A DNA stretch of 64,000 nucleotides from Trileptium ribeirensis (lineage: Eukaryota; Nematoda; Enoplea; Enoplida; Thoracostomopsidae). The position numbers were made by a program, and so were the translations under genes. Below, in pieces: positions 1 through 12,480 of this stretch (positions are counted from its first letter, which is position 1; the number at the start of each line of letters is the position of its first letter). Below the pieces are notes generated by a model, which was not told the origin of the DNA, did not search any database, and worked only from the letters and a program-made list of their open reading frames with translations. The stretch is from assembly GCA_030248225.1 (NCBI GenBank), contig JASANE010000631.1, positions 1 to 64,000 on the forward strand, given 5' to 3'.

Positions 1-2130
1 AATTTGGAATTTAAGTGTCATGGGAATGTCGGAGTCTGGGAAATCTGGAATTCAGTTTTCTATAAAATTTCCGGAATTTGAGAATTTTTATTTTTTGAAA
101 TTCCCAAAATTTGGGAAGCCCCTCAGCGTTATTTGGACCCAATTAAGGTTAGCATTATTTTAATTTGTAACATATAACTCCTGAACAGTTTCATATATTA
201 TAAACTAATGTAAAATAAAACAATTCTATAGTTAACAGTTAAAAATTTATCGTTAAAACATGACCATTGCTTATGTTTTATTTTGGGTATTTGTTACAAA
301 TTTTAATGCTCAAAGCTCGGAGACACCGTTGGTAAGAAGTAACCGGTTGTACGGAGAATAGGGCTCAGCTGAACGTAAGGCCAGGCAGGATGCGCGGCGG
401 GGAGGTGTTAAACGTTTATTAAACAATTGTCCCAATTACTAAAAATAAAAAAATATTTTAAATGTCAAAAAATCAAAAAACCCTCATCACATTCTATCGT
501 TTTTGCTAAAATGTTCCCTAATTTTTTCAATTTTGGCTAGTTTTCGCGAAACTAGTTCCGGAGAAGGAGAGTTTACTGGGCTCAGGCGCCGGGAGAGCAG
601 GTGGTCTCATGGGCGCCAAGCGGGATAGCCCACATGTCAGAAAGTTCGGCGTTGCGCACAGATGGGTAACAGGCCTGCCTTCCATCCGCCAAGGGCCGTG
701 AATGATCAGACACAGTCAAATGCGATTTCCTGTCTAAAGAAAGAGTAAACATCACGCCTATAAAAAAATCAAGGTTCCGGGGGTTGGGGGGGGTTCGAAT
801 TTTCGGAGGAAGGAATTGGGAGTTTGTTGGCCTTCGGTCTGCCCGGGGTCAGTTGGTGATCGGCGTTGATTACGGCCATTTGGGCATTTGGCCGTTTTTG
901 CATTCGACCGCTGGGGCGCAGTGTGGAAGGAGGAGTAGAGCACCTGACAGCAGGTGCATTGCGAAGGAACTCCGATGACTCAGGGCGAGACCATGTCCTC
1001 TCCCGCCAATGAGCATTGTTGGTGCGTATTTTGTGTTTGTAATGGTTCACCCAATTCACTCCTTAGAGTGCTTCTGCCGGCATGGTTTTCCTTGGCGGCA
1101 GGTCGAATGTAAAATTCAGTTCCATTCCTCTTGAAATAACTGACATAAAGCTCAAAACTTGAGCACCAAATATCAAATGTAGCTGTTTATTGAATAATGA
1201 ATAGTACAACAATTTAACTGTTTTAACTTTTTGTCAGACCTTTGCAGTTGTGTTTCATAGTTATTCAGGAGGTATACAAAACCTTTTGTCCCAACACTTC
1301 CATGTAACCTTCCCTAATAAACTTCTCTCAAAAGCGGATGACTGGTTGATGCATCACAGTTCCAAAAAAATTTTTAACCAAAAGCGTTAGGTTTGCTGGA
1401 CAGGCATCGGCAAACTAGAAGCAAATAGCTTGTGTATTACTAAACTTTACGTTTGCGCTTTTTTGCCTAATTTGTGTGTTGAAATTCAAAAGTCCGATAA
1501 TTACACTGCTATTTTAAGGTCGTCACTTACATGACTTTAGGCGGCATGGCCTTAGTGACGCTATTTTGGACGGCCCTCCTGACCCAGTTGGAGGCGGCGT
1601 CATTGACATGGTTTGCGGTGGCTCATTGACATACTTTGCAGAGGCTAACTGAACTCAGCCACGCACCTGTTGCAAGCGGTTATTACAACTGCGCACATTT
1701 GAATGCATTATTCTGCGAGGAACGCACATACCGGACACCAACAATAGAGGCTTGACAACCTGTTAATAAAACGGTCATATCTGTTTAGAGTCGACACGCG
1801 TTGCGAAACTGACTGACAAACAGCTCTAATCCTACTTGAAATGGAGCCTTTTAATCTTCTGCCTGTTATCGTCGCCGTGTTGCTTTGTCGTCCACTCTCC
1901 AGCTAAACGCGGTGTTGACGTAATAAAAGGCCCCCCGTTGTGAAAGTTTTGTCTCCAATAGTCTACAATATATCATCTAGTAGTTTACAGCACATGCCCA
2001 CACTATAAAACATATGGCGTACGAGACACAATCAACTTAACTATAGTGTTAACGTATGCCAATTGTTTTTTTGCCTGACAAACGGAGTCAAGGATACCAT
2101 ACATAAAAATAAAAAGTGCGTAAATAACAT
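1..2130. other. Unassigned DNA, no gene recognised
   Basis: No reading frame here resembles a protein family I know; the longest frames are under 100 codons and overlap each other on both strands around 758-1,059, as expected by chance in GC-richer DNA. The first 120 bases are AT-rich with repeated AAATTTGG/GGAATTT words. I see no RNA gene or terminal repeats. Confidence 0.5.
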
Positions 2131-2257
2131 TTTGGTGTACCTAACACCAAATTAAATAAATTGATGGTGTAGTCTACACCATGCCATTATAGACAGTAAA
2201 CTACCTATGTGCATTATCCTAAAATGCCACCATAAACACAACGGTGTCCAACACACC
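2131..2257. repeat. Cluster A of GGTGT-N5-ACACC palindromes
   Basis: Three 15-bp sites with the pattern GGTGT, exactly five bases, ACACC lie at 2,134-2,148, 2,166-2,180 and 2,243-2,257. The first extends to an 8-bp stem (TTTGGTGT / ACACCAAA); the second is an almost complete palindrome, ATGGTGTAGTCTACACCAT. Function unknown. A second cluster is at 4,235-4,542. Confidence 0.75.
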
Positions 2258-2319
2258 ATATAATGGATGGTGGCAGAGACACCCTGTGGAACAGAACTTC
2301 CACATGTAGCCACACAGGC

Positions 2320-2650
2320 ACACTTTACGAGGTGTGTTCGGACCACGAACACGCTTGCGCACGTGTCTAGTATTTTGGTATAATTTGCTGAGGTCCCCCA
2401 GGAAAATCGGCACCGACGCCTGCTCACAGGTCATAATGCCCAACCTATATTCCCAACATGGTCTAACAAAAAACTTGTTTGATTCAACGTTGTTAAGAAT
2501 AAATCTGAACGTATCTCGTGGCTAGTCAATTTTGAGTCATAGGCAGTCGATTATAGTTATAACCCCACTATTTTTTTGTATCCAATGCGCACCCCACGCG
2601 GTTCTACGGTCCCTGAAAGTTTAACGTCTGATGGTCTGCCCGTGCCCTGT
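2320..2650 (+). repeat. Dispersed repeat, direct copy 1 (partner 12,150-12,480)
   Basis: Both copies share GGTGTGTTCGGACC, GCGCACGTGTCTAGTAT, TTGCTGAGGTCCCCCAGG and CCTGCTCACAGGTCATAATG in the same order, and further downstream a weaker CCTGAAA-GTTTAACGTC block. Copies are in the same orientation about 9.8 kb apart and clearly diverged. No coding potential or terminal structure was recognised; family unknown. Confidence 0.75.
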
Positions 2651-4190
2651 CGAACCCAAATTTAGCTTTTATTATTAATTCTTCGAGCGGCTGACCGGCG
2701 GCTCATGACTTATATCTCACCCTCAAACACGTACTAGATACTGACAACATCTAATGCTTCGTTTACAATAAGATGCGTGCGCATGGTCCTAATTATGTCA
2801 CGCGTTCAAATGGGCTAGCTACTATGTCACGCATGCAGTCCAGCTCGACTCTTAAAATTTTGGGCCAGTGTAACTCTTAGGGGGGAGTGAAATGCATTCC
2901 ATGCCGTTCTCGATATACGCTTAGCCCAAGCCTTAGCCTAAGCTAAGGTCCCTATATGATACATGTACTACGCCTAAGCCTAAGTCGCGGGGCTGCCGCC
3001 CCGCGAACCCCCACTCTAAACAGTTCTTTTTTCTAACGTTATAATGTTCCGCACCTAAAGGTGACATGGGCCAAATTTTGAATAGCCCAGCTACGCAATG
3101 CATTTGTAATCTAGCGTCGAGCCGGACTGTGCTTTTGTCACGGAGCGTTCAGTTGAGCCCTATAACTTAAGCCAGACACTATTTAGTCCGCAAACATTAC
3201 GTTTTACTATACGTATCTAAATAATGCCCCAAAAGCGGCATACAGTTTAAAACGTTAATTGTATATAATTAATTAATAAAACAAACATATAACTTAGAAT
3301 TAGTATGAAAATACTGTAGAACAAAATGCTATTATACTAAGCACAATACTAAATAAAATTTCTCAAATAACAGTCTAGCCGGACGCTCCGTTTGTCACAC
3401 AGTGCCAAGCTAAGCTCCCTGTTTGTCACATTAAGACTAGCTAAGCTATAAAAATGTACCATAGTAGTGCAGCTAAGCTATAGTTCATCCGAACTATCCT
3501 GAGATTCTCGTCCTAAGCCTTAAATTCCCTCCCTCTTGATTTCTATGTCCTTATTTTTCTCCTTTTCTGCAATTTAAATGTGTGTTATGTTACGTCGCTG
3601 TTGTCGTGCGCTGCATTTCAATTGCGATGCGCGTAACACCAATGCTCGTTTTTTGATATTTCGCGAGCGTTGGAGCTACTTAAGCGAGCACGAGCATACT
3701 AGCTGTCGTGCTAGTGACTTCCTATATGAAGGGGAGAGAGACAAATCTGCTATTAATGAAACTGCATAACCAAAAAGCTGAATCCGTGAATGTCAAATCA
3801 AACCCTAAAGGGCCGCCGTGATATAACAAAAATGTCAAAAGTTAGTCATCATGACAAATTAAGGGTTTTGCTCCGGCTCGACATGAGACCAAAGTTTTGT
3901 CAGATCGTATTTAATATTCAAAAAGTAGGTGCGCGTGTGGGTGCACGCTGTGCCATTTTTTCCTAACTTAAGTGTTCGAAGGCTTAGGCTAAAATTTGAC
4001 TCCGATTAATCCTTTGGGCTATCGTCTATGCCAAAAAGAAGCTAATATGGCAAGTTCAAGTACCGGTCCATAAGTCAACGTTCACTAAAACTTATAAAAA
4101 TTTAATGTAACTAATGCTGCGTTTTCGTTATAATTTGCTCACCATGTGCAAGTTTGGTCCCCGTACAGCCTGCGGAAGACCGTTAACGAT
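2651..4190. other. Unassigned DNA with short GCTAAGCT-type repeats
   Basis: No gene recognised. Short words recur (CCTAAGCC, GCTAAGCT, GCCGGAC...TTTGTCAC at about 3,121 and 3,374), suggesting old repeat debris. A short frame at 3,578-3,769 has no recognisable product. Confidence 0.45.
2986..3005. other. GC hairpin
   Basis: CGCGGGGC, loop TGCC, GCCCCGCG: a perfect 8-bp stem with 4-base loop in otherwise mixed-composition DNA, immediately after CCTAAGCCTAAG. No T-run follows, so it does not look like a terminator. Function unknown. Confidence 0.6.
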
Positions 4191-4193
4191 ATA

Positions 4194-4542
4194 GTGTACA
4201 GAACACCAACGCTGTATTCTAAGCAATTTTATGTGGTGTTTAGGACACCATCAGCATTTATGTATGACGTCATGGACATTGCAAATTTCTGACTAGCGAA
4301 AATGAAAGTTCTTTGGCAAGATGCCTTGTTGTTTTTCTGTTATAGGGAGTATATACAGTGCTAGATTTGTCCATGCGCTTCCTATACAAAGCTTTAAACA
4401 GCATTATTTATAGGATACAATCAATTGGCGTAAATATTTTCAAATTTCACTTAACTATTATTTTGCTGCCTTTTTCAAACAACTGTACAATCATAGGGTG
4501 TCGAAGACACCGTAGTGTAATATATACGGTGTCCGCGACACC
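4194..4542. repeat. Cluster B of GGTGT-N5-ACACC palindromes
   Basis: Perfect sites at 4,235-4,249, 4,497-4,511 and 4,528-4,542, plus a one-mismatch site (AGTGT-N5-ACACC) at 4,194-4,208. The spacer is five bases every time but differs in sequence (TTAGG, CGAAG, CCGCG), so these are not simple copies of one unit. Confidence 0.75.
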
Positions 4543-5099
4543 ATTACTTGTGCCGCATAGTATAGCCCTCCGACTACCATGCACTGTGGTATGGTCGTGA
4601 TCACACAGTGGAAAATCTTACGCATAGCTGACGTTTTATTGTAACAGGACCGTCCCGGTCCGTTACGTGTGTTTCAGCAGGAATCTGGCAATAAACTCGC
4701 TTAAAAACACCCTAAAAGCAATTTGAGGGATCGTTAAGTAGATTTTTGTACTAAGGTTCTAGCATCTTAATGCTGGTTGTCCAACTGTAATTCTCTACGA
4801 ACGAATCATCGCATGGTGCCATGGATAAGCTCATAACATTGTTTCGTATATTAACACCTCGCTTATTAATACTATTTGTGTATTTTATTGTTAACATTTC
4901 GGTTATTAATTCCTTCTATGCATAGTCATTGCTAAGTTCGCCGTGTTTTGCAATTGCATGTTTCGTTTGTTATATGCCACTATCTGGAATGCAGTTCGAA
5001 CAGATCAGGGGAACAATCGAGAATAGTCGAAGTTTTCGACCTGATGGGGTTTGGCTTTTTTGCCAGTCATTGGAACCGCCCGGAGCTCGACCACCCGCA

Positions 5100-6960
5100 C
5101 TATAGCATCGTAGTTACAAAATTGTGGCCGTCCGGGAATAGGAGGCCACTGATCTCTCAAGCTAAACCATTAGCTTGATAGTAATTGCAACTAAAAGTAT
5201 CAACGTTACTTAAGTTGAACAATACATGTAGCCATGGTCGGGAATAATACATGTAGCCATGGCCACGAAAACTATAGAAAGCTACAAGCCTAAATTAATG
5301 GAAATTAAGGATACGGTAGTTTCCGATTACTCGGCAATGACGGCCGCTGGCCTCGTTTGTCGGCCCGTAGCGGTCTAACGGTTTAGATTTCAGGAGGATG
5401 ACCCGAGTATTTTCCGGTAGAGAATTTCGCGGGCTTTCCAACAAGGTTAAAAAGTTTCGAATCGCACGAATATTTAACCTTCAATTTAAGGAAAAAACAG
5501 ATTAGAATTGAACGGACAGCCGTTACTTACTCTAAATTTAGCTGTTGATAGTTGCTCGGGATAGGTATAATTTATATATGTATGTATGTATATGTCCAAC
5601 TTCAACTCCTCCTCCTGTGTCTTTTCTCGCCCCCTCGAGCGAGCCCCTTCTTTTCAAACCTGCAGTGTCAACTTACAATGCCCGACACCCCATGTCTGGT
5701 TAGTAGTTTCAGCCGTCATCGTTAAATAATCACGTTTGTGATTATTCGTTCTTGCGAATAAGGCCGCCCTCGATGAAACCGACTATCCTGCCATACAGGC
5801 TTTATCACCGGATAACTAAAGAACGCCAATGGATTTAATCGTGCCCTTTGGTCTGCCATAAGAGGGCCGCTGAAATTTTCACTTGATCGTCATCAGTAAC
5901 TAAAATCGTTTGATTATCGCCCTTGCGACCATTCCGTCTTCTTATCGTAATGTAACCGACGGGAGTTCTATACACTATTGTGTATCCCGTCCATCAAGGA
6001 ATATAATGCGTGCAAACAGATCTCGATCCGTTTAAGCAATACGCCGACATGTAGGTTGCCCCTCCGCTTTGTGACTATTTTGTAATATATGTCTCAGAAT
6101 TTGACATAAATTTTCTTCTATTTTGTACCATTTCCGTATCTAACCCCTAGTCTTAAAGTTACACATACGACCGTTTTACTCGCCTACCCTTGGCGAACAC
6201 AACATTATACGGCGGGCCTTCGTCCGACTTTTCAATAGCCCGCTATAACGCGCTAAACTGCCCCTCAGTTCAGGTTATGACTGATATTGGGTATAAAATA
6301 ATCGAAATTCTATTTTCAATTCGAAAGTGAACAATTCGCCCCTTAGAATAATCACCTAGCCGTTATATCTCTAAATATACCCGGCGGGTCTCCGTCCTCT
6401 CGTCCGTTAACCGGGGACAAATGATTAAAGCGCCCAGACCATCGCCGAAACTCTCTTTACTGTCGCCGATTTAGCACTTTTGTAAATTTTGTTCGCACGA
6501 TGGACGCAACACCCATCATTCAAATCCGCCCCTCATTGTGGGTCCAACGATCCGGCACGGGCGCCAGTCTGCCTAATCGTTGGTGCGTGAGAGCCCGCCA
6601 GAATCCCTATACTAATACATGCAAGTATGTGCGAGCGGGTCGGGTCCCAGTATTGCCCTTATCCCTTAGTGTCTGGTATCATTTGAACCCTTTTTCGTCC
6701 AGGGACCGAATTTCACCCCAGCCCCTCGAGCCATTTCCTTTCTTTTGTATTCTTCTCTCTCTCTAAGCGACTTTCTTGTCGCTCGTTGTTTGTTGTTGTT
6801 AAATATTATCGTGACCTTTTGGTCGCTGTGCGTGTCTTTCTTTTCCTGTTCTTTTTTGTGACCTCTCGGCCCCCTTTGTCTTTTCTTTCTGTTTATGTCT
6901 GTTTCCTCCATCTTAAGTTCTCTCTTCATTGTCTCTCTCGCCTAACTAATAATTTTAAAT
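5100..6960 (-). repeat. Large dispersed repeat, inverted copy 1 (partner 18,633-20,310)
   Basis: Read on the minus strand this stretch matches 18.6-20.3 kb in collinear order: GGGACCGAATTTCACCCC near 6,704-6,721 against GGGACCGGGGTGAAATTC in the partner, GCCGGG-ATATTT near 6,380, AATCGGAAACTACCGTA near 5,312-5,328, and GGCCTCCTATTCCCGGACGG near 5,125-5,145. Divergence is high. I found no open reading frame for a transposase or RT, so the family is unidentified. Boundaries are approximate. Confidence 0.7.
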
Positions 6961-9900
6961 TAATAACAATTTAATGATCAACTTATATAAATATATGTAC
7001 GTATATGTGCGTAACACATACTGGCCAGATATACATACACAAATGAATTTATATACGCATGTATAGCGCGAATGTATATACCAACATATAAATTCTGGGA
7101 GATATACAGGGGTACAGGGGCAACAAAATGCACGTAAAATTTCAGAGTTATATCGAGTTTTAAAATTGGACCGACTGGAGGATAAATTGCAGGAACGGGG
7201 GGGCAGGTTAAGAACCCGAAGAAGCCTCCAGTGGGTTTCGGGAAGGGGTGTTCCTCAGGCTGGTGACTCCCGAGGGTTGTTCCGTCGTTGGCCCCAGGAG
7301 GGTCCCGTCTGACGGCTCGCCATCCCCCCTTGCAGCGTTTGGTGGATAACTCGGTTTTCATGAAATTTCATATAAAATGAACACATTCATCTAGACCGAT
7401 ATATTAAAGTGCTGTATTATTACAAGAGCACTTTGAAAGTATGAGAAAAGCCGACTTTAAGACTAGGAAATTGAAATTTGTAGACAATGGTAGACGATCG
7501 TAGACAACGACTCAGGAAAATATACTATACGAAAGACAAATGTATAACATTGGCACGTCGACGTATGTAAAGTATAGGGAAAACATTGAAATGAGCTGAG
7601 ATAAGTCGGCAGATGTCACATTGGATCAAGACAGCCAGACGTACAGATAAACGTGTAATGTTTGCACGTTTACCTGTGGGAGTGATAGTAAGTTCATCAA
7701 CTTAATGGCTCGTTTAAGATACGTTGTGTGCGCCGTGTCCTTGTCCTAGCTATGTCCCCACAGTCTAGGGTCACTATTAGTGACAATAGTCAGCGTTGAC
7801 TATCTATTTTTTCTTTTACTTAATAGCTAGGCTTTGCGGACAATAGTATAAGCAAAGTAGACTAGCTAGGACAAACAGGATAGTCTGAGCTGACTGTTCC
7901 CTGTCGACCAACTTGGTTTGGTGTTGCTTACTAGATTTTAAGGATTTACATACTTTTACTATTACACAAACAAATTCCAAAATTCGTGCGTTTTGAAGTG
8001 TAGTCAAGATCAGAGGATATGCCGGGTCACTTGTAAGTAAACATGTGATCGCTGGTTCTGTCGAATGTAACCGCTTTATAATTTCTCCGAAGTCTGACAA
8101 GCATAGCTCATTCGGTATAGCAGATTTAAACGTAGGAGGCATGGGTTGTAATCTGTCCTAACCTAACTTTCCAGGCTGCTACGTTCCACATACGTCTCCA
8201 TGTTTTAGTACCGTCCCAAATTACTTGTTATATAATAAGGACAAGGGTTGGAGATGAACAAAGCGTTGGAGTAAATGGTCCACGAAATATTTCTGAAGTT
8301 ACACTGGGCTGAGTTTCAAATTAGGCAACGGTATTTAGAGTAATTGTCAACGTCTGATTACGACCTAGTCGTCGGTGAATACGCTCTCCTTTGGTGGAAA
8401 CTGTCTGCGCTGGAGCGGAGTGTCTGAATAAAAAGTGGCCAGCGTGAACGCAGAGGTGAATCGCCGTCTTGAGCTGCAATTAATTTAACGAACTCAAACC
8501 TCTTAGATATAATGAAATTCAAAAATCATGGTATTAATTTGCAGTGATCGTAAGATGATTTGATTAGCGTCTGCGTTTTCAACCGAGTTTTAACATTTCT
8601 TCTTGTTGTCTGCCAGTGACCTTCGACCCAGACAAGAATTCAGCGATAAAACAATGGATTGAATCAAAACAAAATTTAAACTTCGACCCATATCTGCAGG
8701 TGCAGATCTTTTGGGTCGTGCCGCCGTTGGTTTACGGTAGGCTAGCAAGGCTGATCGACGAACGAATTTTTCGATTGGACCAAAAGTTAAATTTATTAAA
8801 ACAACGTTTCGGACAAAGCCGGTCACGATTGGACGCGAGTGAAATTTCGTGTTTCCAAATATCAAAATTTTATTGAGGTTGGGGGCGCCGCCGTGAAATA
8901 GCAAATCAGTTCGACTTCGGGAGCACGGAGTTCGGTCGACTTTACAGACTGGATCCGTTTCTACAGTTAGTTCATGTTTTAACGGTTTACGCTCTTCACA
9001 TGTTTTGATTTTCTCGACCATGGTTTGTATTGGAGACGGTTCAGAGTTTGGGGCGCGGGCATTGGAGAAGAAGGAATTTATTACATCTTTAACGAGCTAC
9101 CTAGGTATTGGCGATTGCTATTCCGGAGGCATCGGCAGACCCGTAAAAGTCCATTATAGAACGTAACAAGTTATCCCTCTCCTTCTAGTTGATTTTCCAT
9201 GCGCCTCTTGGCAGATCCACCGGTCCCCTGAACAGCTACACATACTGATGCCTGGAATTTACGTGATAGGGTCGAGTTCTGATTTATGTGTGTGGACGAG
9301 CAAATGAGTCTACTAACCGAAGTCCTTCTGGTTTCTCGTGGTCGTAGATGGACCTTAAAATTGTTTGGACGTGACAGATCCACATTTTATTCACATGACT
9401 TACAGGGGCCGAGCTCGGCATGGAGAGTTTTTCCTTGAGCCGACCAGGGTTAAAAGTTTATAGAATGAATATCTGATAGATTTTCGGTATTGTTTTTATA
9501 CTTTGGCTTATTGGCTTGCTTTTAAACTGGTAGCCTAGTGAAGGGTTCGATGCCCATGCTGCGTTTGGAGTCGAGCGGGTTTCGAAATTGCGAGCATGGG
9601 TCCGGGCCGTTACAGGTCCGGCCACGTTCTGCGGAAAGGTAGTCAAAGTTGCACTCGTCAAGGAGTTACGTGGAGTTAAGTAAATTCGGGAGACCAGGGT
9701 TGATATTACAGAACCAAATTCTACGACTGTAGCCACTTGAGCTTAGGGAATCTTACGTTGCTTTAATTTATTTGTTCATGCTTTGTAATGACTTTCTTAT
9801 TATTTTTCTCGTTTATAACAGTTCTGTATGACAAGGTATACACGGGAGTGACCATATTAGCACATTTTATGTAATAAATGCCGGATAATGGAGGGCTGTT

Positions 9901-12149
9901 CCAGGCTGTACACGTCAGTAGGAAGACTTTATGGAAAAAACGCACTGACTGGCCGATAAACCATTAATGTACCAGTCCCTGATCACAACCTTTGGGTATA
10001 TGCAGTACTTTAAAGCTTCGATGTTATGCAGCGTTCTATAAAATATTAGGGAGTGTGTCACTAAAGGAACAAAGTGCGCATGATGCGACCAGAGGATCCG
10101 CGTTCCGGGCGTTCCCGTGGTCCGAAGAGTTAGGCGAGTTTTGAGCATTTTTATTAGAACAATCAATGGCAACGACCGCTTCTTAATGGTCTCGAATTTT
10201 GGTGCATCTCAGTTAGTTTCCGAACCATTCCTCGGCATATATACCTAAGGAGCGCTTGGAACGCAACCTTAGACGAATTACGGACAATACCCAGGTGAAG
10301 TGTATCCTGTTTAGAACAAACAAATTTGGAGTGTGACGTTATCGGATTGAGAGATTACGTTTGTTACTACTTTTATCGACTGTGCATTTAAACTTCATAG
10401 GACCACCCGGGCTAAAATTATCAACTATTTCCTGCCCGAGCTCCTAGTAGAGCAGTGGTCGAAAACTCGTAAAGATTCGCTGTCAAATTTTTAGAATAAT
10501 GTAGGACAAAATTAGTACGCACGGGGCGTTTAGGGCCAATGCAATGCCCAGGGTAGGTGTTTCGGATTCTTCTTCGCTTTGGACGCTGACGTCGCGTGAC
10601 AGCACGTGTTAGCTAGAGCCGTGCTCTAGCGTCAAAATTCAGCAATGTGCTCGCTACATCGCCTTACAGCAATAGTATTATCATGCTGCTATTCAATTTC
10701 ATTTATTCAGATAGAGTAATATTGAGTTTACTCCAGCAGATACAAACCGTGATTCATGGACAGATACGTGGACAGCGGGGTGTGGCTTCTTTTAGAAATA
10801 AACGATTCGTGATAGGAGTCAGGAGCAGTCACAAAGTCTAGCCTAGGTAAATGCCGAGCACGCCCAGAACGTACACTGTAGCCCAACCATAGGACCGTCA
10901 TGACAACCCGCTAAAACTTTAACGACAACAAAATTGCTCGGCTAGGGGATTGCCGACTATGGCATAAGTTCGCGCCCCAGCCAAACTGGGTCTTTGAAGC
11001 ATTAAGTATGGGCAACCCCTCAAAGCGTATAGAATCCCTCCTCCGGCGACTATGATCCAGCTCAGGGTGTAGTCTACCCCCGAAATAAATTTCATCGCCT
11101 TACGGTAATAATTCGTGAACTTTTATGGGCAGGGGGCAGGCCAACTTTTACTTAGAAAAGAACCGTTTCACTGTAGGTACGTCTTCATGTTTTAGTAGGA
11201 CCGACTGGAGGGCTATTTCAAAGTTATCTTAGAAACTAGACTAAGAGACAAGACAGAAGCTTTCCGTTGTTGTAGAATCAGACATTCGCTGGCATCGCCC
11301 GTGCGATGGGGAAAGCCAAGCAAGGCTGTGACGCATGAGACACGGGCCTACAGAATTGAAATGGCAGCCATTTGTAAACAAACAGCAAATCGGATATAAA
11401 GAGCGGTGTGAAATCCTCATAACAATAGAACCCTTGTGCATTAGAGACAGGATCCATGCCGTGTGTAGGAGCCCTTCGATCCAAGCAAAGCTTTCGCGTT
11501 GGGAAAGACAAAGCGCTGTAAGGTGTATCCGCCCTCGCAGTCGGCAATGAATTGCTCCTGTCTCTATGTACTGTAGACGATTGCGCATTCCCGAACGGAT
11601 TGATATATCAGCGTTGAAACCTAAATGATGTCCGTGCCTAGGCGAACTGTATAATAATTCGGGGAGCGACACTCCCTGACCCAAGTATCGCACTAGCTCT
11701 TACCATAGTTCATATTGGTTATATTTCATACATGATCGGTCAACCGCGTGAACACTAGCTAGCAAGATCTAGCACAGGACCCGCTCCTAGGGCGGGATGA
11801 CAGGGAAGTCGCGTTAAGACCATAATGTGGGATTCACGAAACTAGGAACAAACACCTGATTGATTTACCGTTCATGAGCACGTTTGAACTGTATCATTTT
11901 CCATTTAGCGTTCGCATACATGTATTAATTGATACCAAGCTCAACTTAATAATTGTGCGCATGCTTTGAATTTTATGATACTGGTATTATATTGTAATAA
12001 CGGTGACGCAGCTGCATGGCGCAACTTGCTAACACCATGCCCATACGACCCCGGCTATCATAACCTCAAGGACGGACCATGTGTTTTGCAGTTTAGCCAC
12101 TTTCCTTGGTCAGACCCAAGAAGCTACGGAGCTTAACAGGCCGCAGGCG
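6961..12149. other. Unassigned DNA
   Basis: No recognisable gene. Small shared words (ACGTCTTCATGTTTTAGTA near 11,180 and a close copy near 8,190; GGACCGACTGGAGG near 7,168 and 11,200) indicate further diverged repeat copies. Two-way overlapping frames at 11,241-11,693 and 8,590-9,021 look like chance openings. Confidence 0.45.
8616..8876 (+). pseudogene. Possible gag remnant of a gypsy-type retroelement
   Basis: An 86-residue frame begins TFDPDKNSAIKQWIES and later has a K-L-x-L-L-K-Q-R-F segment. The FDP...IKQWI opening and the basic LLKQRF end are spaced roughly as in retrotransposon Gag (Retrotrans_gag) proteins of insects and nematodes, but the central W/A-rich block is not convincing. 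The frame breaks at 8,876 with more open sequence beyond. A chance resemblance is possible. Confidence 0.25.
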
Positions 12150-12480
12150 CGCTTCACGGGGTGTGTTCGGACCCCGCCCGATGGGTTGCGCACGTGTCTA
12201 GTATCTTGGCAGGATTGCTGAGGTCCCCCAGGGAGGTTGACACCGAAACCTGCTCACAGGTCATAATGTCGAACCGATATTCCCTGTCCTAACCTAACGG
12301 AAGTTGTTTTGCCTAGCGTAATTTGAAGTGGAAACGCGTAATAGTTTCAGTTTACTAAGTGAAATTTGAGTTACACTGAGTTCATGCCTGGCCGAAGACT
12401 CTATTCTTTGTAGCCTAAGTGGCCCCCACAGGGTTCCGACAGCCCCTGAAACGTTTAACGTCGGACTATCTGTTTTGTAA
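12150..12480 (+). repeat. Dispersed repeat, direct copy 2 (partner 2,320-2,650)
   Basis: Same ordered blocks as the copy at 2,320, including TTGCTGAGGTCCCCCAGG and CCTGCTCACAGGTCATAATG. Followed near 12,287 by CCTAACCTAAC, two units of the arthropod telomere-type repeat, probably incidental. Confidence 0.75.

Noticed and set aside
8590..9021. 143-codon minus-strand frame
   Set aside because: No family resemblance; antisense to the weak gag-like frame, which fits retroelement Gag slightly better.
11241..11693. 150-codon minus-strand frame with overlapping frames on both strands
   Set aside because: No motif or compositional bias toward coding; three overlapping frames suggest chance absence of stops.
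12287..12298. CCTAACCTAAC, also near 8,155 and 45,502, as telomeric repeat
   Set aside because: Only about two units of TTAGG at each place; too short to indicate telomere or interstitial telomeric array.
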